A stretch of DNA of 64,000 nucleotides, from assembly GCF_000340885.1 (NCBI RefSeq), contig NC_020291.1:1859001-1923000 (forward strand), read 5' to 3'. The notes beneath the pieces were generated by a model. It ran no database searches. It was not told the origin of the DNA and was given only the letters and a program-made list of their open reading frames with translations. How positions within the stretch are numbered: the stretch's first letter is position 1; each line of letters opens with the position of its first letter. The translations under genes were made by a program, and so were the position numbers. The stretch is from Clostridium saccharoperbutylacetonicum N1-4(HMT) (GTDB lineage: Bacteria; Bacillota; Clostridia; Clostridiales; Clostridiaceae). Positions 61,043 through 64,000 of this stretch are shown here, in pieces.

Positions 61043-63328
61043 TTGAAAACAATAGCTTTAAATGATAAATGGTTATTTACAAAAGAAAATAGTGAAGTTT
61101 ATATAGAAAAAGAAATAGATAAAGGTGAAAATGTGAACTTACCACATTGTTTTAATGATGTGGATGGACAAAGTGGAGAGGGTATGTTCAAAGGAGAAGT
61201 CTGTTATCAAAGAAAATTAAATATAACAGAGGAAGAATTAAAGAAGTTTATATTTTTAGAAATAGGGGCTGCAAGTCTTGTAGCTAAAGTATATGTTAAT
61301 GGAAAATTAGCAGGAGAAAGTAAATGTGGATTTTCTATGTTTAGGGCTCAGATTACTTCTTTTTTGAAATGTGGAGAAAACCTTATTTCAATTATTGTGG
61401 ATAATAGTCGCCATGATGATGTTTATCCTCTTATGGCTGATTTTTCATTTTATGGTGGTATATATAGAGAAGTAAAACTAATAGTAGCAGAAGCTCTTCA
61501 CTTTGACTTATTGGACAATAGTAGAGACGGCATATATTTAACTCAAAAGGGTATTGGCGAAGATAAGTTTGAATTAAAGATAAATGGAAGAATTATAAAT
61601 GAATTAACTGAAGCTAAAGCTTCTAAGGTTGAATTTAAATTATTAAATAAAGAAGATAACATAGTATTTAATAAAACAATTGAGGTTGAAGTTTTAAAGG
61701 AAGCAGGATTTGAATTAGTAGAAGAAATAAATAATCCTGAGTTATGGCAAGGGATAGAAAATCCTTACCTTTATAAATTTGAAGCTGAATTATACTCTGA
61801 AGGAGCAATCTGTGATAAACGAAGCATAGATATTGGCTTTAGAACAGTTGAAATTACTCCAGATAAAGGTGTTTTCTTAAATGGTAAAGCTATTAAGTTT
61901 AATGGTGTAAGCCGTCATCAGGATTTTGCAGGTATAGGCAATGCCTTAACAAAAGAACATATGGATTTAGATATGTCTATTATTAAAGAAATAGGAGCTA
62001 ATACAATAAGACTTTCACATTATCAACATAATGATTATTTTTATAGCCTTTGTGACCGTGAAGGGATACTAGTTTGGGCTGAAATTCCATTTATCAGTAT
62101 TCCAACTACTTCAGATAAAGAAAATACCAATGCAAAAGAACAATTAGAAAGACTAATAAAGCAAGCCTATAATCATAGCTCAATTTATTGCTGGGGAGTT
62201 CAAAATGAAATTACCATAGCAATAGAAAATGAACAAATATATGAAATGGTAAAAGAGCTTGCAGTTATGGCTAAAGAGTTAGACTCAAGCAGATTTATTG
62301 CACAGGCCAATATTCATTCTGTAGCTAATGAAAGTGCATTAAATGAGTTGACTGATTTTGTAGGTTATAACCTATATTATGGCTGGTACTACAAGGAAAT
62401 GCAGGATTTAGGAACAAGATTAGATGATTTTCATAAAGCAAGACCAAATGTACCAGTAATGGTTACTGAATATGGAGTTGATACTAATCCAAAGCTTCAT
62501 TCCTATAATCCAACAGTAAAAGATTATACTGAAGAATATCAGCTATTGTTCCAAAATAATGCCCTTAAAACTTTTAATGAAAGACCCTTTGTTTTAGGTG
62601 GTTATGTATGGGCTATGTTTGATTTTGGCAGCGAAATAAGAAATGAAGGCGGAGAAAAGGGAAGAAATCAAAAGGGCTTAGTGACTATAGATAGAAAGCT
62701 TAAAAAAGATTCCTTCTATTTATGCAAGGCTTATTGGTCAAAGGAAAACTTTGTTAAGTTAGCTGGCGAAAGATTTGTAAACAGACATGAAGAAATGAAT
62801 GACATAGTAGTGCTTTCAAATATTAAGTATATTAAACTTTATGTTAATGATGAATTTGTAGGTGAAATTAATAGCAGTGAACCAATGAAAAAATTTGAGG
62901 CAGTTAAACTTGCTTTAGGGGAAAATAAAATTAAGGCAGAAGCTTTTGATGAAGCAGGAAATGTTTATATTGATGAAATGCTTTTAAAGCATGTTAAGGA
63001 AGCTGATGAAAGCTATGTACTTAAAAAACCAGAAGAACAAACCCATGTTACTAACTGGTTCCAAAAGTTTGATTTATCAAATGTTCAAGAAGTGGCAATT
63101 AAAGAGGGATATTATTCAACCTTTGATACCATTGAAGAACTCTATAAAGACGAAGAGGCAAAAGTTGTATTTAAGAAGTATTTTGGAGATTTAGCTGAAA
63201 GCCAGCAGTTTAAAGTAATGATGGGATTAATGACTATTGATAGTATGTCCAAGAGATCAAGATTTAACATACCAAAAGAACTATTAACTGTTATTAATAC
63301 AGAATTGAATGTAATACCTAAAAAATAA
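61043..63328 (+). CDS. Glycoside hydrolase family 2 (beta-galactosidase/glucuronidase type)
   Basis: A 761-residue GH2 enzyme from a TTG start with GGAGGAGAAG 7 bases upstream. A sugar-binding jelly roll (residues 1-165, LPHCFNDVDGQSGEG, DFSFYGGIYREV), an immunoglobulin-like domain and the catalytic barrel with acid/base Glu389 (WGVQNEI) and nucleophile Glu476 (MVTEYGVD) follow. A C-terminal extension of about 170 residues is helical near its end. No signal peptide, so it acts on sugars imported by the upstream PTS; since those arrive phosphorylated, a phospho-glycoside or an additional substrate should be considered. Specificity cannot be read reliably. Confidence 0.92.
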   Translation: MKTIALNDKWLFTKENSEVYIEKEIDKGENVNLPHCFNDVDGQSGEGMFKGEVCYQRKLNITEEELKKFIFLEIGAASLVAKVYVNGKLAGESKCGFSMFRAQITSFLKCGENLISIIVDNSRHDDVYPLMADFSFYGGIYREVKLIVAEALHFDLLDNSRDGIYLTQKGIGEDKFELKINGRIINELTEAKASKVEFKLLNKEDNIVFNKTIEVEVLKEAGFELVEEINNPELWQGIENPYLYKFEAELYSEGAICDKRSIDIGFRTVEITPDKGVFLNGKAIKFNGVSRHQDFAGIGNALTKEHMDLDMSIIKEIGANTIRLSHYQHNDYFYSLCDREGILVWAEIPFISIPTTSDKENTNAKEQLERLIKQAYNHSSIYCWGVQNEITIAIENEQIYEMVKELAVMAKELDSSRFIAQANIHSVANESALNELTDFVGYNLYYGWYYKEMQDLGTRLDDFHKARPNVPVMVTEYGVDTNPKLHSYNPTVKDYTEEYQLLFQNNALKTFNERPFVLGGYVWAMFDFGSEIRNEGGEKGRNQKGLVTIDRKLKKDSFYLCKAYWSKENFVKLAGERFVNRHEEMNDIVVLSNIKYIKLYVNDEFVGEINSSEPMKKFEAVKLALGENKIKAEAFDEAGNVYIDEMLLKHVKEADESYVLKKPEEQTHVTNWFQKFDLSNVQEVAIKEGYYSTFDTIEELYKDEEAKVVFKKYFGDLAESQQFKVMMGLMTIDSMSKRSRFNIPKELLTVINTELNVIPKK

Positions 63329-63712
63329 GGCATATGAGTTCTAAATAAGATTGCAAATCTCAATTCAAAGAATATTTAAGATACCAACATTAATTGAGAA
63401 TTGAACATTGATAATTGTAAAATATATATTAAAAAGACAGTTCGCATAAATAGTGATATACTCCCTTTAAAGTAGACATGGTACAGTTCAAATTTCGTTG
63501 GTTATTTTTTGCAAGAAAATCTAAATAAAGAGAGTATGGTTTTTTACAAATCAGCACTGAACTTTTAGAATTAAAAGGTGATATGCATAAAATATGATGA
63601 TATAATAAAAAATAAAATTTAATGATAATTTTAGAGTTAGCAAATAATGAAATAGGATATTGATTTTAAATAAATGAAAGCTTTTACTAAACTATTTCAA
63701 TAAGGAGGTACC
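63329..63712 (+). other. Intergenic region before the RpiR gene
   Basis: No gene is seen. It contains a short-dispersed-repeat relative (AACATTAATTGAGAATTGAACATTGATAATTG, about 63383-63418, here split in description) and AT-rich sequence up to TAAGGAGGT, the ribosome binding site of the next gene. No terminator is obvious after the GH2 gene. Confidence 0.5.
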
Positions 63713-64000
63713 ATGGGAGTATTAAAGGAGCTTCAGAAGTCGGAGGGGTTTACTGAAGGTGAATTAAGCATTTGCTCTTTTATTTTAAAGAATCCAGAAA
63801 AGATTGCAGGTATGTCTACAAGGGATTTGGGAATGGCGACATTTACTAGTAAAGCAGCTATTACCAGATTTTGTAGAAAGATAGGATGCGACGGATATAA
63901 TGATTTTAAACTTAAATTTGCAAGTGAAATAAAATCAATAAATTTAAATGATTTAGAAGAACAAAGTGAGCTCTCAGAGAGAGATAATATTGTTTCTATT
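63713..64000 (+). CDS. RpiR-family transcriptional regulator, 3' end cut off by the window
   Basis: The first 96 codons of an RpiR regulator: MGVLKELQKSEGFTEGELSI, then the helix-turn-helix STRDLGMATFTSKAAITRFC and KIGCDGYNDFKLKFASEI. RpiR proteins have a C-terminal SIS sugar-phosphate domain, which would lie beyond position 64000. AAGGAGGT is 5 bases before the ATG. It probably responds to a sugar phosphate produced by the neighbouring PTS/GH2 pathway. Confidence 0.9.
   Translation, partial: MGVLKELQKSEGFTEGELSICSFILKNPEKIAGMSTRDLGMATFTSKAAITRFCRKIGCDGYNDFKLKFASEIKSINLNDLEEQSELSERDNIVSI

Overview
The window is AT-rich, uses TTG and GTG starts often, and has strong AGGAGG-type ribosome binding sites. 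It encodes a butyrate-type thiolase, FeoAB, an H-NOX chemoreceptor, a LevR-type sigma-54 activator with a lactose/cellobiose PTS, and SPASM radical SAM chemistry. This fits an anaerobic Clostridium sensu stricto, probably near the C. beijerinckii / C. saccharobutylicum / C. butyricum group (inference; no rRNA is present).

Layout. 1-5.4 kb: the end of a DUF1002 protein, an Rrf2 regulator, an H-NOX methyl-accepting chemotaxis protein, a membrane-anchored unknown and an ankyrin protein. 5.8-16.0 kb: a complete Tad/Flp pilus operon (two unknown membrane proteins, a LuxR-type regulator, CpaB, TadZ, TadA, Flp pilin, TadE, a TadG-like protein, TadC, TadB, prepilin peptidase, DUF192) with a SPASM radical SAM enzyme inside it. 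16.1-31.2 kb: a polymorphic-toxin island. It opens with one secreted toxin (M91-like metallopeptidase motif, a segment with six Asp-Cys dipeptides, about 21 cell-wall-binding repeats, colicin E5-like RNase tip). An array of immunity genes follows, interleaved with start-less or decayed toxin tips, with duplicated modules that record cassette shuffling.

31.3-34.5 kb (minus strand): a magnesium locus. An M-box riboswitch with its terminator is followed by a 33-codon leader ORF starting Met-Asp-Asp-Asn-Asp, then a PRC/MgtE_N/CBS protein without a membrane domain, overlapping by 4 bp an Nramp-related transporter whose metal site looks like the Mg-type (NRMT). 34.5-39 kb: a thioredoxin-like/thioredoxin reductase pair, then a SHOCT protein and a two-component system with a Met/His-rich sensor. 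39.6-43 kb: a Fur-box-preceded feoA-feoA-feoB operon with a Cys-rich small membrane protein. 43-50.6 kb: a ROK regulator, Lgt, a TauE-type permease, thiolase, CcdA plus a TlpA-like thioredoxin, and a LysR regulator. 51.5-54.9 kb: a flavoprotein reductase, a flavodoxin-fold reductase and a DUF1097-like membrane protein. 55.5-64 kb: a LevR-like activator, a -24/-12 promoter, PTS IIA, IIB and IIC, a GH2 glycosidase and the start of an RpiR regulator.

Four copies of a 320-435 bp dispersed repeat with TATAGATATC-type ends lie between 39 and 61 kb. The most promising undescribed items are the magnesium leader (riboswitch, acidic leader peptide and visible alternative pairings), the radical SAM enzyme inside the Tad operon together with the Asp-Cys/Trp segment of the neighbouring toxin, and the cassette array of orphan toxins.
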